A stretch of DNA of 64,000 bases, from positions 248,001 through 312,000 of the forward strand of contig CAWCGJ010000025.1 of NCBI GenBank assembly GCA_963795055.1, read 5' to 3'. The position numbers and the translations under genes were made by a program. The stretch's first letter is position 1. The number at the start of each line of letters is the position of its first letter. The notes beneath the pieces were generated by a model. It was not told where the DNA came from. It ran no database searches and saw only the letters and a list, made by a program, of their open reading frames with translations. Origin of the DNA: JASHPR01 sp963795055. Lineage in GTDB: Bacteria > Actinomycetota > Actinomycetes > Streptosporangiales > Streptosporangiaceae. Below, piece by piece: positions 46,080-54,931 of the stretch.

Positions 46080-48983
46080 CTAGGGACTGGCGGTCGGCGA
46101 CGGCGACGGAGAGTGAGACGAACTGCCCTGCGCCGCGTTCTTCGCGTTGTCCAGCGCCGTCTTCATCAGGGTCAGGTCCTGGCCGTAGGCGGCGAAGTTG
46201 CCGCTCTTCAGGGCGGCCTGCGCGGCGGTGTAGTAAGTCTCGGCCTGGTCCAGGTACTTCAGCACGGTCGCGTTCGCGGGCGCGCCGTGGCTGCTGGGCG
46301 GCGGGCTGGTGCCCGAGCTGGGCGGCGCGGGCGCGGTGCCGAACACCTGAGCCAGCGCTACGGCCAGCGTGGACCCGTACCCGACCTGGCCGTTGTAGTA
46401 CACGAGCATCCCCTGCAGGGTGGGGTAGGCCCCGGAACTGCCCGCGGCCGCCTGGGACACGTACACGGGCTCGAAGTACATCAGGCCGCCGCCGACCGGA
46501 AGCGTGATCAGGTTGCCCTGGGTCACCCGTGACCCGCCCTGCCGCAGCAGGGTCAGCGCGGAGGCGACGGCCGCGTTGGACTCAAAGTCGTTCTGGACCT
46601 GCTGCGGGCCCCGGATCGTGGTGTCCTGGGGTAGCTGCAGGACCTGGATCGTGCCGTATCCGCGGCTCAGCGGGTTGCTGTTGACCTCCATGTACGCGGC
46701 CATGTTGGGCCGGCCGCGCGGCGTGAGCGACGTGGTCAGCGAGAACTCCGGCTGGGGCTGGCCCGGCCTGGTCATCGTGACGTAGTACGGCGGCTGGCTG
46801 GATACGTTGGGCGCGGTGCCGCTCGGGTCCATGGGCACCGACCAGAAGTTCTGCCCGCCGTAGAACTCCGGGGCCTGGGTCACGTGGTACTGCGCCAGGA
46901 TCTGCCGCTGCACCTCGAACAGGATCGGGGGGTAGCGCAGGTGCGGCAGGAGGTTCGTGGGAATGGCGCTCTCGGGCTTGATCACGCCGGGGAAGGCCTG
47001 CTTCCAGGCATTGAGCACGGGATCGTTGCCGCCCCACTGGTACAGCGTGACCGCGCCGGTGTAGGCGTTCACCACGGCCTTGACCGAGTTGCGGATGTAG
47101 TTCACCTGATCGCCCGCGCCGACGGCCGAGCCACCCGGGCTGTAGCTGTTCGAGCTGGCCTGCGACAGGCTCAGCCGCTGCGAGTACGGGTAGTTGTCGG
47201 TGGTCGTGTAGGCGTCCACCACCCAGTAGATCTGCCCGCCGACCACGACCGGATAGGTGTTGCCGTCCAGGGTGAGGAACGGGGCGACCTTGGCCACCCG
47301 GGACAGCGGGTCCCTGATGTACATGATCTTCGAGTTGCCGTCGATGGCCCCGGACAGCAGGATGTTGAGCTCGCGGAACTTGATCGCGTACAGCAGCCGG
47401 TTCATCAGCGAGCCGACCGGGACGCCGCCGCTGCCGGAGTAGGTGGTGTTCGCCTGGCCGCCGGCACTGGCGTTGGGATAGTCGAGCTCGAGCTGGTGGC
47501 CGCCGACGATCGCGTAACTGGTCTCCTGCTCGCCGAAGTACACCCGGGGCTGCTGCACGTTCAGCTCGCCGGACGGCGGGATGTCGCTCTCGGTGAACTC
47601 GGGGTTGCCGCCGTCCGACGCGGAGTTCGCGGCGGCGGCGACGAACCCGAACCCGTGGGTGTAGACCAGGTGAGCATTGATCCAGTTGTTCTGGCCGGCG
47701 GGCGGGCCCGACATGTCGCGGACGCCGACGATCATGTCTTCCGGCACCGAGCTGCCCGGGACCTGGTACCTGTCGACCGACAGCACGTTGGCGAACTTGT
47801 AATACCCCTTGACCTGCTGGAGCTGCTGGAACGACGCGGACACCACCCCGGGATCCAGCTGGCGCACGTCGGGCAGCGCGGCGGCCTGCTGGGCCAGTTC
47901 CGACGTCGACTCCGGCGACACCGCAGAGTACGGCGTCACCTGCACGTTCGTGAGCCCGTACGCGCGGCGGGTGCTGTTGATCTCGCGGGTCAGGTACGGA
48001 CCTTCCTTGGCGAGCTCGTTGGGCTTGACCACGAACTGCTGCACGATCGCCGGGTAGACCCCGCCGATGATGATGGCCGAGAGCACGAGCAGGCCGAACC
48101 CGACGGCGGGCAGCAGCGAGTTGCGCCGGATCGCGCCGGCGAAGAACAGCGCGGCGCAGATCAACGCGATCACCGCCAGCACCGTCTTGGCCGGCAGCAC
48201 GGCGTTGACGTCCGTGTACGACGCCCCGGTCTGCACCACGCCGCGCTGGGAGAAGTCGATGCCGTACCGGTCCACCCAGTAGGCGACGGCCTTGAGCAGC
48301 ACGAAGATGCCGACCAGGACGAACAGGTGCACCCGGGCGCCCTGGGTCGCGCGCTCCCCCCGTACCTGCAGCCGCAGCCCGCCGTACAGGTAGTGCACGA
48401 CGGCGGCCGCGATCAGGGACAGCAGGACGGCCGCGAACAGGAAGCTGAGCACCATCCGGATGAACGGGTAGACGAAGACGAAGAACGAGATGTCCAGGTG
48501 AAACTGCGGGTCCTGGACCCCGAACGAGGTCCGGTTGGCGAACAACAGCCAGGTACGCCAGCTGCCCGCGGCGGCCAGGCCCGAGATGAGCCCGATCAGC
48601 CCGAGAACCACCCAGGTCAGCAGCTTGTGGTGTGGGTCGATCACGGTCCGGTACGCGTCCAGCCCGTGCTGCTCCGCGGACACCGGCCGGTTCGCCGGCC
48701 TGAGCCGGTAGGCGATCCGGATGTTGATGCCGATCACCGCCATCATGAAGACCGCGGTGACCGCGAACAGTGCCCACTTGACGCCGTACGTGGTGCCAAA
48801 GACCGACGTGTAGTGGACCGAGCGGAACCACAGGAAGTCGGTCCACACCCCGGCCGCGACGGTCACGAGCACGATCAGCGCCACCACCACGGCGAGGACC
48901 GGGAGCACGTACCTCAACCACCGGGGAAGCACAATGGGGCGGCTGCCGGTCGGCCGGGAGCGGCCAGCGGATCGGAAGGCCAC
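46080..48983 (-). CDS. UPF0182-family large membrane protein
   Basis: A 967-residue protein of the UPF0182 family (Rv3193c-like), with about seven membrane helices in the first 330 residues and a large extracytoplasmic domain rich in Tyr, Asn and Gln (SVDRYQVPG, YVFGEQ-like and NNWINAHLVYTHGFG blocks). A Ser/Pro-rich tail ends the protein. GTG 48983 follows a GGGGGAGG purine stretch. No biochemical function is established. The following PDZ-Lon gene upstream repeats the Rv3193c-Rv3194c order. Confidence 0.92.
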   Translation of the reverse strand: MAFRSAGRSRPTGSRPIVLPRWLRYVLPVLAVVVALIVLVTVAAGVWTDFLWFRSVHYTSVFGTTYGVKWALFAVTAVFMMAVIGINIRIAYRLRPANRPVSAEQHGLDAYRTVIDPHHKLLTWVVLGLIGLISGLAAAGSWRTWLLFANRTSFGVQDPQFHLDISFFVFVYPFIRMVLSFLFAAVLLSLIAAAVVHYLYGGLRLQVRGERATQGARVHLFVLVGIFVLLKAVAYWVDRYGIDFSQRGVVQTGASYTDVNAVLPAKTVLAVIALICAALFFAGAIRRNSLLPAVGFGLLVLSAIIIGGVYPAIVQQFVVKPNELAKEGPYLTREINSTRRAYGLTNVQVTPYSAVSPESTSELAQQAAALPDVRQLDPGVVSASFQQLQQVKGYYKFANVLSVDRYQVPGSSVPEDMIVGVRDMSGPPAGQNNWINAHLVYTHGFGFVAAAANSASDGGNPEFTESDIPPSGELNVQQPRVYFGEQETSYAIVGGHQLELDYPNASAGGQANTTYSGSGGVPVGSLMNRLLYAIKFRELNILLSGAIDGNSKIMYIRDPLSRVAKVAPFLTLDGNTYPVVVGGQIYWVVDAYTTTDNYPYSQRLSLSQASSNSYSPGGSAVGAGDQVNYIRNSVKAVVNAYTGAVTLYQWGGNDPVLNAWKQAFPGVIKPESAIPTNLLPHLRYPPILFEVQRQILAQYHVTQAPEFYGGQNFWSVPMDPSGTAPNVSSQPPYYVTMTRPGQPQPEFSLTTSLTPRGRPNMAAYMEVNSNPLSRGYGTIQVLQLPQDTTIRGPQQVQNDFESNAAVASALTLLRQGGSRVTQGNLITLPVGGGLMYFEPVYVSQAAAGSSGAYPTLQGMLVYYNGQVGYGSTLAVALAQVFGTAPAPPSSGTSPPPSSHGAPANATVLKYLDQAETYYTAAQAALKSGNFAAYGQDLTLMKTALDNAKNAAQGSSSHSPSPSPTASP

Positions 48984-49114
48984 GCCTCCCCCTTATCTCA
49001 CTCAGGCACCCGGCAGCGGGGCAGTGGGCGCGGGCTGGAGATGCTCACGCCCGCCCGCCGCGCAAAGGCGCATTCTCTGACCGCAACTTACCGGTAGTCC
49101 GCAAGGTTCCCGCC

Positions 49115-50146
49115 TCAGCACGAAGGGACCGGCCTGCCTGCCTTCAGCGCGTCGAGGTCGGTGATGGCGCCGGCCAGCGAGCTCACCTTGATCAGGCGCA
49201 TCCCGGCGGGCACCGCCCCCACGGTGTTCGGGCAGTTCGTCGCCGGGGTCAGGAAGATCGTCGCGCCGGCTGCGCGCGCGCCGGCCATTTTCTGCTGGAT
49301 CCCGCCGATCGGGTCCACGGTGCCGTTGGCCTCGATCTCGCCGGTGCCCGCGATGAACTGGCCACCGGTCAGGTTGGCCGGGGTGAGCTTGTCGATGATG
49401 CCGAGCGCGAACATCAGGCCCGCGCTGGGTCCGCCGATGTCCCCGACGCTGATCGTCACGCTGAACGGGAACACGTAGGTCTCCACGAGCTGCACGCCGA
49501 TCACGGGCTCCCCCGCCGCGTCGGCGGTGACCAGCCGTATCTGCTCGGTCCGGCCGTGCCGTAGAACGGTCAGCTCGACCGGGGTCCCGGGCTTGCGCGC
49601 CTTGATCAGGGTCCCGGCATCGGCCTGGCAGGTCACCGGGTGCCCGTCCACCGCCACGATGACATCCCCTTCGCGCAGCACGCCCGCGGCCGGCATGCCC
49701 TTGACCGTCGCCTGAACGGTGTCGACCGTCTTGAACGGGATGTCGAGCTGGCACAGCGCGGCCGCGGTGGCGGTCTCCTGTGAGTTCGCCATCTCCTCGG
49801 TGTCCTGCCTGGCCACCTGCTGCGAGGTCTGGCCCGGCGGGAAGATCTCCGACTCGGGCACGACCGCCTGGTCCGGGGTCAGCCAGGCCCGGAGCGCCGC
49901 GAAGATGTTGAACCTGGTTCCCGGGCCGCCGATGAAGGACACGGTCACCATGTTGAGGTTGCCCTTGGTCGGGTAGGTCCGGTGCCCGCTGACCTGGATC
50001 AGCGGCTTGCCGCTCAGCTCGCCGAGCGTGTTCAGGGTCGGTCCGGGAGTCAGGGCCACGTAGGGGACGGGCGAGATCACGGCGACGGCCAGCGCGATCA
50101 GGACTCCGACCGCTGCTACCAGCAGCGTCGCGGCACGGCGGGACAT
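49115..50146 (-). CDS. Membrane-anchored PDZ domain / Lon-type (S16) protease
   Basis: A 343-residue exported protease (Rv3194c-like). One N-terminal membrane helix (about 6-27), a PDZ domain (about 140-210, GVLREGDVIVAVDGHPV), then the Lon proteolytic domain with the Ser241-Lys286 dyad in GGPSAGLMFAL and GGIQQKMAGA. It has no ATPase domain, so it is not classical Lon. The start is ATG 50146. It lies 10 bp downstream of moaE on the same strand. The substrate is unknown; the location outside the membrane is inferred from the anchor. Confidence 0.92.
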   Translation of the reverse strand: MSRRAATLLVAAVGVLIALAVAVISPVPYVALTPGPTLNTLGELSGKPLIQVSGHRTYPTKGNLNMVTVSFIGGPGTRFNIFAALRAWLTPDQAVVPESEIFPPGQTSQQVARQDTEEMANSQETATAAALCQLDIPFKTVDTVQATVKGMPAAGVLREGDVIVAVDGHPVTCQADAGTLIKARKPGTPVELTVLRHGRTEQIRLVTADAAGEPVIGVQLVETYVFPFSVTISVGDIGGPSAGLMFALGIIDKLTPANLTGGQFIAGTGEIEANGTVDPIGGIQQKMAGARAAGATIFLTPATNCPNTVGAVPAGMRLIKVSSLAGAITDLDALKAGRPVPSC

Positions 50147-50155
50147 GGGGGAAGA

Positions 50156-50581
50156 CTACGCGCTGTTGACCCACTCGCTTTCGCCGCCGGCGAACTCCTG
50201 GTGCTTCCAGATCGGCACGGCCTGCTTCAGCTCGTCGATCAGCGCGTGGCACGCGCCGAAGGCCTCGCCGCGATGCGGGCAGGCCACGGCCGCCACCACC
50301 GCGACGTCACCGACCTCGAGGTCGCCCGTGCGGTGCACGGCCGCGACCGCGATGGCGCCGAAGCTGGCCGCGACCTTCTCGGCGATCCGCCGCAGTTCGG
50401 CGGCGGCCGACGGGTGGGCGGTGTAGCCGAGCCGGACCACCCGGCGGTCATGATCGGTGTCCCGGACGGTGCCGACGAACAGGGCAATCCCCCCGGCCGC
50501 GGGATCCGACACCGCGCTCAGCACTTCGTCCACGGACAGCGGGGTGTCCCGCAGCTCGGCCAGCCGCACTATGTCCACCAT
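50156..50581 (-). CDS. moaE: Molybdopterin synthase catalytic subunit MoaE
   Basis: Converts precursor Z to molybdopterin using thiocarboxylated MoaD, which MoeZ-type enzymes can charge. The 141-residue product has the family core: ALFVGTVRD, VHRTGDLEVGDVAVVAAV, and IDELKQAVPIWKHQEF with catalytic Lys119 and Lys126. The start is ATG 50581. A CATAAT -10-like hexamer (50591-50586) lies only a few bases upstream, and no ribosome site is seen, so a leaderless transcript is possible. No moaD lies beside it here. Confidence 0.92.
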   Translation of the reverse strand: MVDIVRLAELRDTPLSVDEVLSAVSDPAAGGIALFVGTVRDTDHDRRVVRLGYTAHPSAAAELRRIAEKVAASFGAIAVAAVHRTGDLEVGDVAVVAAVACPHRGEAFGACHALIDELKQAVPIWKHQEFAGGESEWVNSA

Positions 50582-50609
50582 GTCGATTATGCCAAAGCGG
50601 CGCGAGCGT

Positions 50610-51734
50610 TCAGGTGCCGCGCCGACGCCGCCTGACCTCGCGCACGATCGCCGCGGTCCCGATGACGGCGACCGTGGCGCCGGCCGCCGTGATCGTCGCG
50701 TCCTTCCTGTCCAGCCGGCGGCCGGCCACCGCGTGGTGCCCGCCGCGCTGCTCGAGCAGGACCTGCAGCGCGGTCTCGTTGTCGAACGCGGGCTTCCACC
50801 CGGCCCGCCGCAGTGCCGCGCAGTCGACGACCCACGGGTACACGACGAAATGCAGGTCGGTCACCAGGGCGGGGGTTATCCCGGCCCGGTGCAGCCGCTG
50901 CGCGGTGCCGAAGGTCAGGCCGGCCGGCAGCTCGATCCGGCGCAGCCCGGACAGCTCCTCCACCTGTTCCTGCTCCAGCCACCCGTCGCAGCCGACCGCG
51001 AACTTGCCGGTCACCTCGCCGGCCGCGGCCAGCTCCAGCGCGGAAACCAGGTCATCGGCATGGCAGAACTGCCAGCGCGGCGCGCAGCCCTTCACGGCCA
51101 GCAGCCGCGGCGCCTCGAAGTGGCGGGTGATCAGGGTGTCCACGCCCTCGCCCACCAGCGCGGCGGGCCGGACGACCGTGATGGCCATGCCGGGGTTGGT
51201 CTGCGGCGAGCGCTGCGCCAGGTGCTCGACCTCCAGCAAGTCCCCCACCACGCTGCCGTCAGGGTCGGCGCCCAGCGGCGCATCCTCGGCCAGCGGGACC
51301 GGGTTGTCTGGCCGCGCGCCGTACACCATCGCGCTGGTCACCAGCACGACCCGGCCTACCCGCCCCGCGGCCGCCGCGGTCAGCACGGTCTGCGCCCCGC
51401 GGACGTTGAACGCCCGCCGGGCCCGTGGGTCGGAGTCGGGCGCCAGGTCGAGGTCGGTGTGCACGACCACGTCCACCCCGGCCAGCCCGGCCAGCGCCGG
51501 ATCACGGATGTCGACCACCCGCCAGGTCACGCCGGTCGCATCGCCCCGGTGCCCGTCGATGGCGATGACCCGGCCGATCCTGGGCGACGCCGCCAGCCTG
51601 GCCGTGAGCGCGTGGCCGAGGCCGCTGGCCGCCCCGGTGACGGCCACCACCGAGCCGCGCCCGCGTTCTTCTCGTCCCCGGGCGCCCGGGCCGCCGTCGG
51701 TGGCCGACCGGTCGCGCGGTTCGCGGCGGCTCAC
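50610..51734 (-). CDS. NAD-dependent epimerase/dehydratase (extended SDR) family protein
   Basis: About 374 residues. A Rossmann nucleotide site VAVTGAASGLGHAL (about 33-46) is followed by VVDIRD and VVHTDLDLAP, then LVTSAMVYGARP; the usual YxxxK is not clear, reading as a degenerate region DLLEVEHLAQ. The C-terminal end has one hydrophobic segment (AAGATVAVIGTAAIV) and a basic tail RRRRRGT, which suggests membrane association. The start is taken as GTG 51734, with weak support. Reaction unknown. It lies 28 bp upstream of moaE. Confidence 0.8.
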   Translation of the reverse strand: MSRREPRDRSATDGGPGARGREERGRGSVVAVTGAASGLGHALTARLAASPRIGRVIAIDGHRGDATGVTWRVVDIRDPALAGLAGVDVVVHTDLDLAPDSDPRARRAFNVRGAQTVLTAAAAGRVGRVVLVTSAMVYGARPDNPVPLAEDAPLGADPDGSVVGDLLEVEHLAQRSPQTNPGMAITVVRPAALVGEGVDTLITRHFEAPRLLAVKGCAPRWQFCHADDLVSALELAAAGEVTGKFAVGCDGWLEQEQVEELSGLRRIELPAGLTFGTAQRLHRAGITPALVTDLHFVVYPWVVDCAALRRAGWKPAFDNETALQVLLEQRGGHHAVAGRRLDRKDATITAAGATVAVIGTAAIVREVRRRRRGT

Positions 51735-51870
51735 CAGGTGTCCATGGCCTGACGGCAGGCCGCCCGCGCTGCGCCGTGGGCGAACCTGGCAACTCGATTG
51801 CTCACCACAGCGTGCTCCCAGATAACGTGGCGGACGTGGACCCTTCCATCCTGCCTGAGAGGCAGCGGAG

Positions 51871-53337
51871 ATGACCGAACCTCCCTTTGGCTTCGGCCTG
51901 CCTGGTGACCGTGACCGCGATCCGGGCGATTCGGGAAGCACGCCGGATGTCCCCGGAGGCGGCGCGGGCGCCGGCCGGGGCCCGGGCGGCCCTGGGGGGC
52001 CGCCGGGACCGATGGGACCGCTCGGGCCGCTGGGGGACCCGCAGCAGTTCGCCGACGCCCTGCGCCAGTTCGCCGACCTGATGTCCTGGCAGGGCGGGCC
52101 GGTCAACTGGGACCTCGCCAAGAACGTGGCGCGGCAGACCGTCGCCGCCAAGGGAGACCCTAGCGTGCTGGAGGTCGACCGGCGCAAGACGGTGGAGGCG
52201 ATCCGGACGGCCGACCTCTGGCTGGAGGACGCCACCACCCTGCCCACCGGGATCCGGGTGGCGCAGGCGTGGAGCCGGTCGGAATGGGTGGAGGCCACCC
52301 TGCCGGTCTGGACGAAACTGTGCGACCCCATCGCGGCCCGCGCGGTGGAGGCCATGGGCGGGATGCTGACCGAGGATCCCGAGGACCTGGCCGAGGAACT
52401 CCCGCCGGAGATGCGCTCCGCGATGAGCGCGCTCACCGGGGGGCTCGGCGCGCTCGGCGGGCTCGGCCAGATGATGCGCCAGATAGGCGGGATGATGGTC
52501 GGCGGCCAGACGGGTGCCGCCGTGGGCGCGCTGGCCGAGGAGGTGGTCAGCTCCACCGACGTCGGCCTCCCGCTGGGGCCGGCGGGCACGGCCGCGCTGC
52601 TCCCGGCCGGGGTCAGGGCCTTCGGGCAGGGCCTGTCGGTCGACGAGGAAGAGGTGCGGCTGTTCCTGGCGCTGCGCGAGGCGGCGCATCACCGGCTGTT
52701 CGCCCATGTGCCCTGGCTGCGAGCCCGCCTGCTGGGTGCGGTGGAAGACTACGCGCGGGGCATCACCGTGGACGCCAACGCGCTGCGGGAGGCCATGCCG
52801 CAGATCGACCCGGCCAACCCGGAGGCCCTGAACGAGGCGCTGGCGGGAGCCGCGCTGTTCCAGCCGGAGGACACCGAGCAGCAGAAGGCCGCGCTGGCGC
52901 GGCTGGAGACGGTCCTGGCCCTGGTCGAGGGGTGGGTCGCGACCGTGGTCGACACGGCGGCCGGCGAGCGGCTGCCGCAGGCCGGCGCCCTCGCGGAGGC
53001 GATCCGGCGGCGCCGGGCGAGCGGCGGCCCCGCCGAGCGGACCTTCGCCACGCTGGTCGGGCTGGAGTTGCGGCCGCGCAGGCTCCGCGAGGCGGCCGCC
53101 ATCTGGCGCGGGCTGACCGATGCCCGCGGCATCGACGGCCGGGACGCGGTCTGGGCCCATCCCGACCTGCTGCCCACCGCGGACGACTTCGACGACCCGG
53201 ACAGCTTCGTCCGCGGCCGCCCCGAACTCGACATCTCGGACCTGGAGTCCGCGGCGGGCCCGGAGGACTCGGGCGGCAAGGATCCCGGCGAGGAGCCCCC
53301 GGCGCCCCAGGACGACGGACCGCCCGGCAACGCCTAG
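51871..53337 (+). CDS. Zinc-dependent metalloprotease-like protein (DUF2342)
   Basis: Homologue of Rv3195, 488 residues. A Gly/Pro-rich N-terminus (1-50) precedes the conserved core: VNWDLAKNVARQT, ADLWLEDATTLP, SEWVEATLPVW, GAVGALAEEVVSSTDVGLPL, and the zincin-like segment REAAHHRLFAHVPWL with His273, His274 and His280. The end is acidic and Pro-rich. ATG 51871 follows GCGGAG and a small hairpin (51851-51865). It is divergent from the SDR gene. The proteolytic role is a family annotation, not shown. Confidence 0.88.
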   Translation: MTEPPFGFGLPGDRDRDPGDSGSTPDVPGGGAGAGRGPGGPGGPPGPMGPLGPLGDPQQFADALRQFADLMSWQGGPVNWDLAKNVARQTVAAKGDPSVLEVDRRKTVEAIRTADLWLEDATTLPTGIRVAQAWSRSEWVEATLPVWTKLCDPIAARAVEAMGGMLTEDPEDLAEELPPEMRSAMSALTGGLGALGGLGQMMRQIGGMMVGGQTGAAVGALAEEVVSSTDVGLPLGPAGTAALLPAGVRAFGQGLSVDEEEVRLFLALREAAHHRLFAHVPWLRARLLGAVEDYARGITVDANALREAMPQIDPANPEALNEALAGAALFQPEDTEQQKAALARLETVLALVEGWVATVVDTAAGERLPQAGALAEAIRRRRASGGPAERTFATLVGLELRPRRLREAAAIWRGLTDARGIDGRDAVWAHPDLLPTADDFDDPDSFVRGRPELDISDLESAAGPEDSGGKDPGEEPPAPQDDGPPGNA

Positions 53338-53421
53338 CCTCCGCTTGGCCCAGCGGGCCGTCCGCCCCCCGGTGTCATGAAGCCGACCGCCGATGGCGGG
53401 CTTCGCGGGCGGGGACCGGCA

Positions 53422-53450
53422 ATTCCCGTCCACAGGCGGTGGACGGGAAT
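53422..53450 (+). terminator. Perfect 12-bp inverted repeat after the DUF2342 gene
   Basis: attcccgtccac, loop aggcg, gtggacgggaat. It lies 85 bp past the DUF2342 stop. The stem is strong but no T-run follows, so it may be a factor-assisted terminator or a binding site. Confidence 0.55.
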
Positions 53451-53510
53451 ATCCCAGGTACGCCCGGCGCGGCAGGTCGGCCGATCGCGAATGCACAGGC
53501 TGTTCCGGCG

Positions 53511-53564
53511 ATATCCACAGCGACACTCCGAGTTTTCCCCACCTTGTCCACATCTCTATCCACA
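53511..53564. promoter_or_regulatory. Cluster of DnaA-box-like sequences
   Basis: atatccaca (53511-53519), ttgtccaca (53544-53552, the actinobacterial consensus form) and ctatccaca (53556-53564), all on the plus strand, with ccgtccaca a little upstream at 53427-53435. No dnaA or dnaN gene is nearby, so this is not an obvious oriC. Confidence 0.5.
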
Positions 53565-53714
53565 GGGGTGTGTTGACCGCTTGTGGCCGCGGGCCTAGCT
53601 TCGACGGGCAGGAGTCCCCGGGCTTTAGGTCGCACGTCGCTTCCGGGGAAGGGGGACGAACGGCCCGCAGCGGAGCGAGCGGCAGCTCGCCGCGCCGTTC
53701 CCGTGCCCGGGGGC

Positions 53715-53800
53715 CCCGGCCACCATCCGGCTTCCGGCAGCGTGACCGGTACCTTCCTGGTCCGGGGTCCCGGCCACCATCGGGCTCCCGGCAGCGTGAC
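53715..53800. repeat. 32-bp direct repeat, two copies 54 bp apart
   Basis: Copies at 53715-53746 and 53769-53800 differ at two positions; both begin cccggccaccatc and end ggcagcgtgac. They are intergenic and their function is unknown. Confidence 0.8.
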
Positions 53801-53896
53801 GGGCCCGCTCAGAACCTGGCCCAGCTGGCGTCCCGACGGCACCGGCCCCCGGACGGCCGTATCGTAATTGTCGGTATTGCCTGTCACGCTGGATAG

Positions 53897-54841
53897 GTGA
53901 GACCAGCGCTGAAGCCCGGGCTGCTGCCCGTATGGCGAGACCGGGACACCCTGCAGATAGGGATCGACTCGCGGCGGGCGGTGGCGCTGACCGGGATGGC
54001 GGGCATCGCGTGGGTGATCGGCCTGCTCGACGGGAGCCGCGACCGTGCGCAGGTCATCCAGGTCGTCGTGGATCGCGGCCTTCCCGCGGAGGTCGCCGAG
54101 CGGGTGCTGGCGCTGCTCGCCACGGCGGGCGCGCTCGATGACTTCCCGGCGGGGACCTTACGGGTGCTCACCCCGCCGCAGCGGGCCCGGCTGGCCGCGG
54201 AGCTCGCCACCGTGTCCCTGGCCCACGGGGACGGCGACGGCGGGGCGCGCACCCTGGCGCGCAGGCTGGCCGCGCAGATCCGCGTTCACGGTGGCGGGAG
54301 GATCGGGGCTGGCATCGCCAGCCTCCTGGCGACATCGGGCGTCGGCCGCGTCACGCGCGCGGACGCCGGGGACGACGACCCGCAGCCGCCCGACCGGACC
54401 CGGCCCGACCTGGCCGTCCTGGTCGGCCGCCCGCCGCTGGAACTTCGGGCCAGCCTCATGCGCGAGCAGATACCGCACCTGGCCGTGTCGGCCGACGAGG
54501 CCATCGGCATCGTGGGGCCGCTGGTGATCCCCGGCCGCACCGCGTGCCTGAGATGCATAGACCTAACCCGAACCGACCGGGATCCGGCCTGGCCGCTGAT
54601 TCTGGCCCAGTTGACGGGCCGCGCGCCTGATCCCCTCGCGTGCGACGCGCCGCTCGCCGCGGCCGTGGCCGCGCAGGCGGCCGCGCAGGCGCTAGCCTTC
54701 ATCGACAGGGCGGCCGGCGGCGGGGCGGTGACCGGTGGCACCCTGGAACTTGTCCTGCCCGGTTGGCAGTGGCGCCGCAGAACGTGGCCGCGCCATCGAG
54801 ACTGCTCGTGTAGCAGCACTACGTTCCGTCGCGGAGAATAG
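53897..54841 (+). CDS. ThiF/cyclodehydratase-like zinc-binding protein (Rv3196-like)
   Basis: A 314-residue protein related to the ThiF/YcaO-partner group found upstream of ABC1 kinase genes in actinobacteria. Visible are a degenerate nucleotide-binding region (VHGGGRIGAGIASLLATSGVG, split by its loop), VGPLVIPGRTACLRCIDLTR with Cys217/Cys220, and a C-terminal Cys303/Cys305, which together could bind zinc. The usual GxGGLG is not intact, so adenylating activity is doubtful. The start is GTG 53897. It corresponds to Rv3196 by neighbourhood; the role is unknown. Confidence 0.78.
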   Translation: MRPALKPGLLPVWRDRDTLQIGIDSRRAVALTGMAGIAWVIGLLDGSRDRAQVIQVVVDRGLPAEVAERVLALLATAGALDDFPAGTLRVLTPPQRARLAAELATVSLAHGDGDGGARTLARRLAAQIRVHGGGRIGAGIASLLATSGVGRVTRADAGDDDPQPPDRTRPDLAVLVGRPPLELRASLMREQIPHLAVSADEAIGIVGPLVIPGRTACLRCIDLTRTDRDPAWPLILAQLTGRAPDPLACDAPLAAAVAAQAAAQALAFIDRAAGGGAVTGGTLELVLPGWQWRRRTWPRHRDCSCSSTTFRRGE

Positions 54842-54847
54842 GATCTT

Positions 54848-54879
54848 GGCATCCTTCCGGTCCTGACGGCCGGGATGCC
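54848..54879 (+). terminator. Hairpin after the ThiF-like gene
   Basis: ggcatcc and ggatgcc form a 7-bp stem 6 bp after the stop codon, with G/C-rich partial pairing inside. A weak terminator candidate between this gene and the ABC1 kinase. Confidence 0.35.
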
Positions 54880-54931
54880 GCCCAGGCAGAAGGGAGCATG
54901 AGTTGAGGCTCGCGGTTCACGGGGAAGCTCA

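Larger units (their letters stand above)
53338..53896. other. 559-bp gap with inverted repeat, DnaA-box-like motifs and direct repeats
   Basis: No convincing gene. A minus-strand frame of 170 codons (53887 to 53375) exists but has poor coding character. The gap holds the hairpin 53422-53450, several DnaA-box-like 9-mers (53511-53564) and two 32-bp direct repeats (53715-53746, 53769-53800). It also contains the promoter of the ThiF-like gene. Confidence 0.7.

Noticed and set aside
53375..53887. Minus-strand 170-codon frame in the gap after the DUF2342 gene
   Set aside because: No ribosome site, overlaps direct repeats and DnaA-like boxes, and composition looks non-coding.
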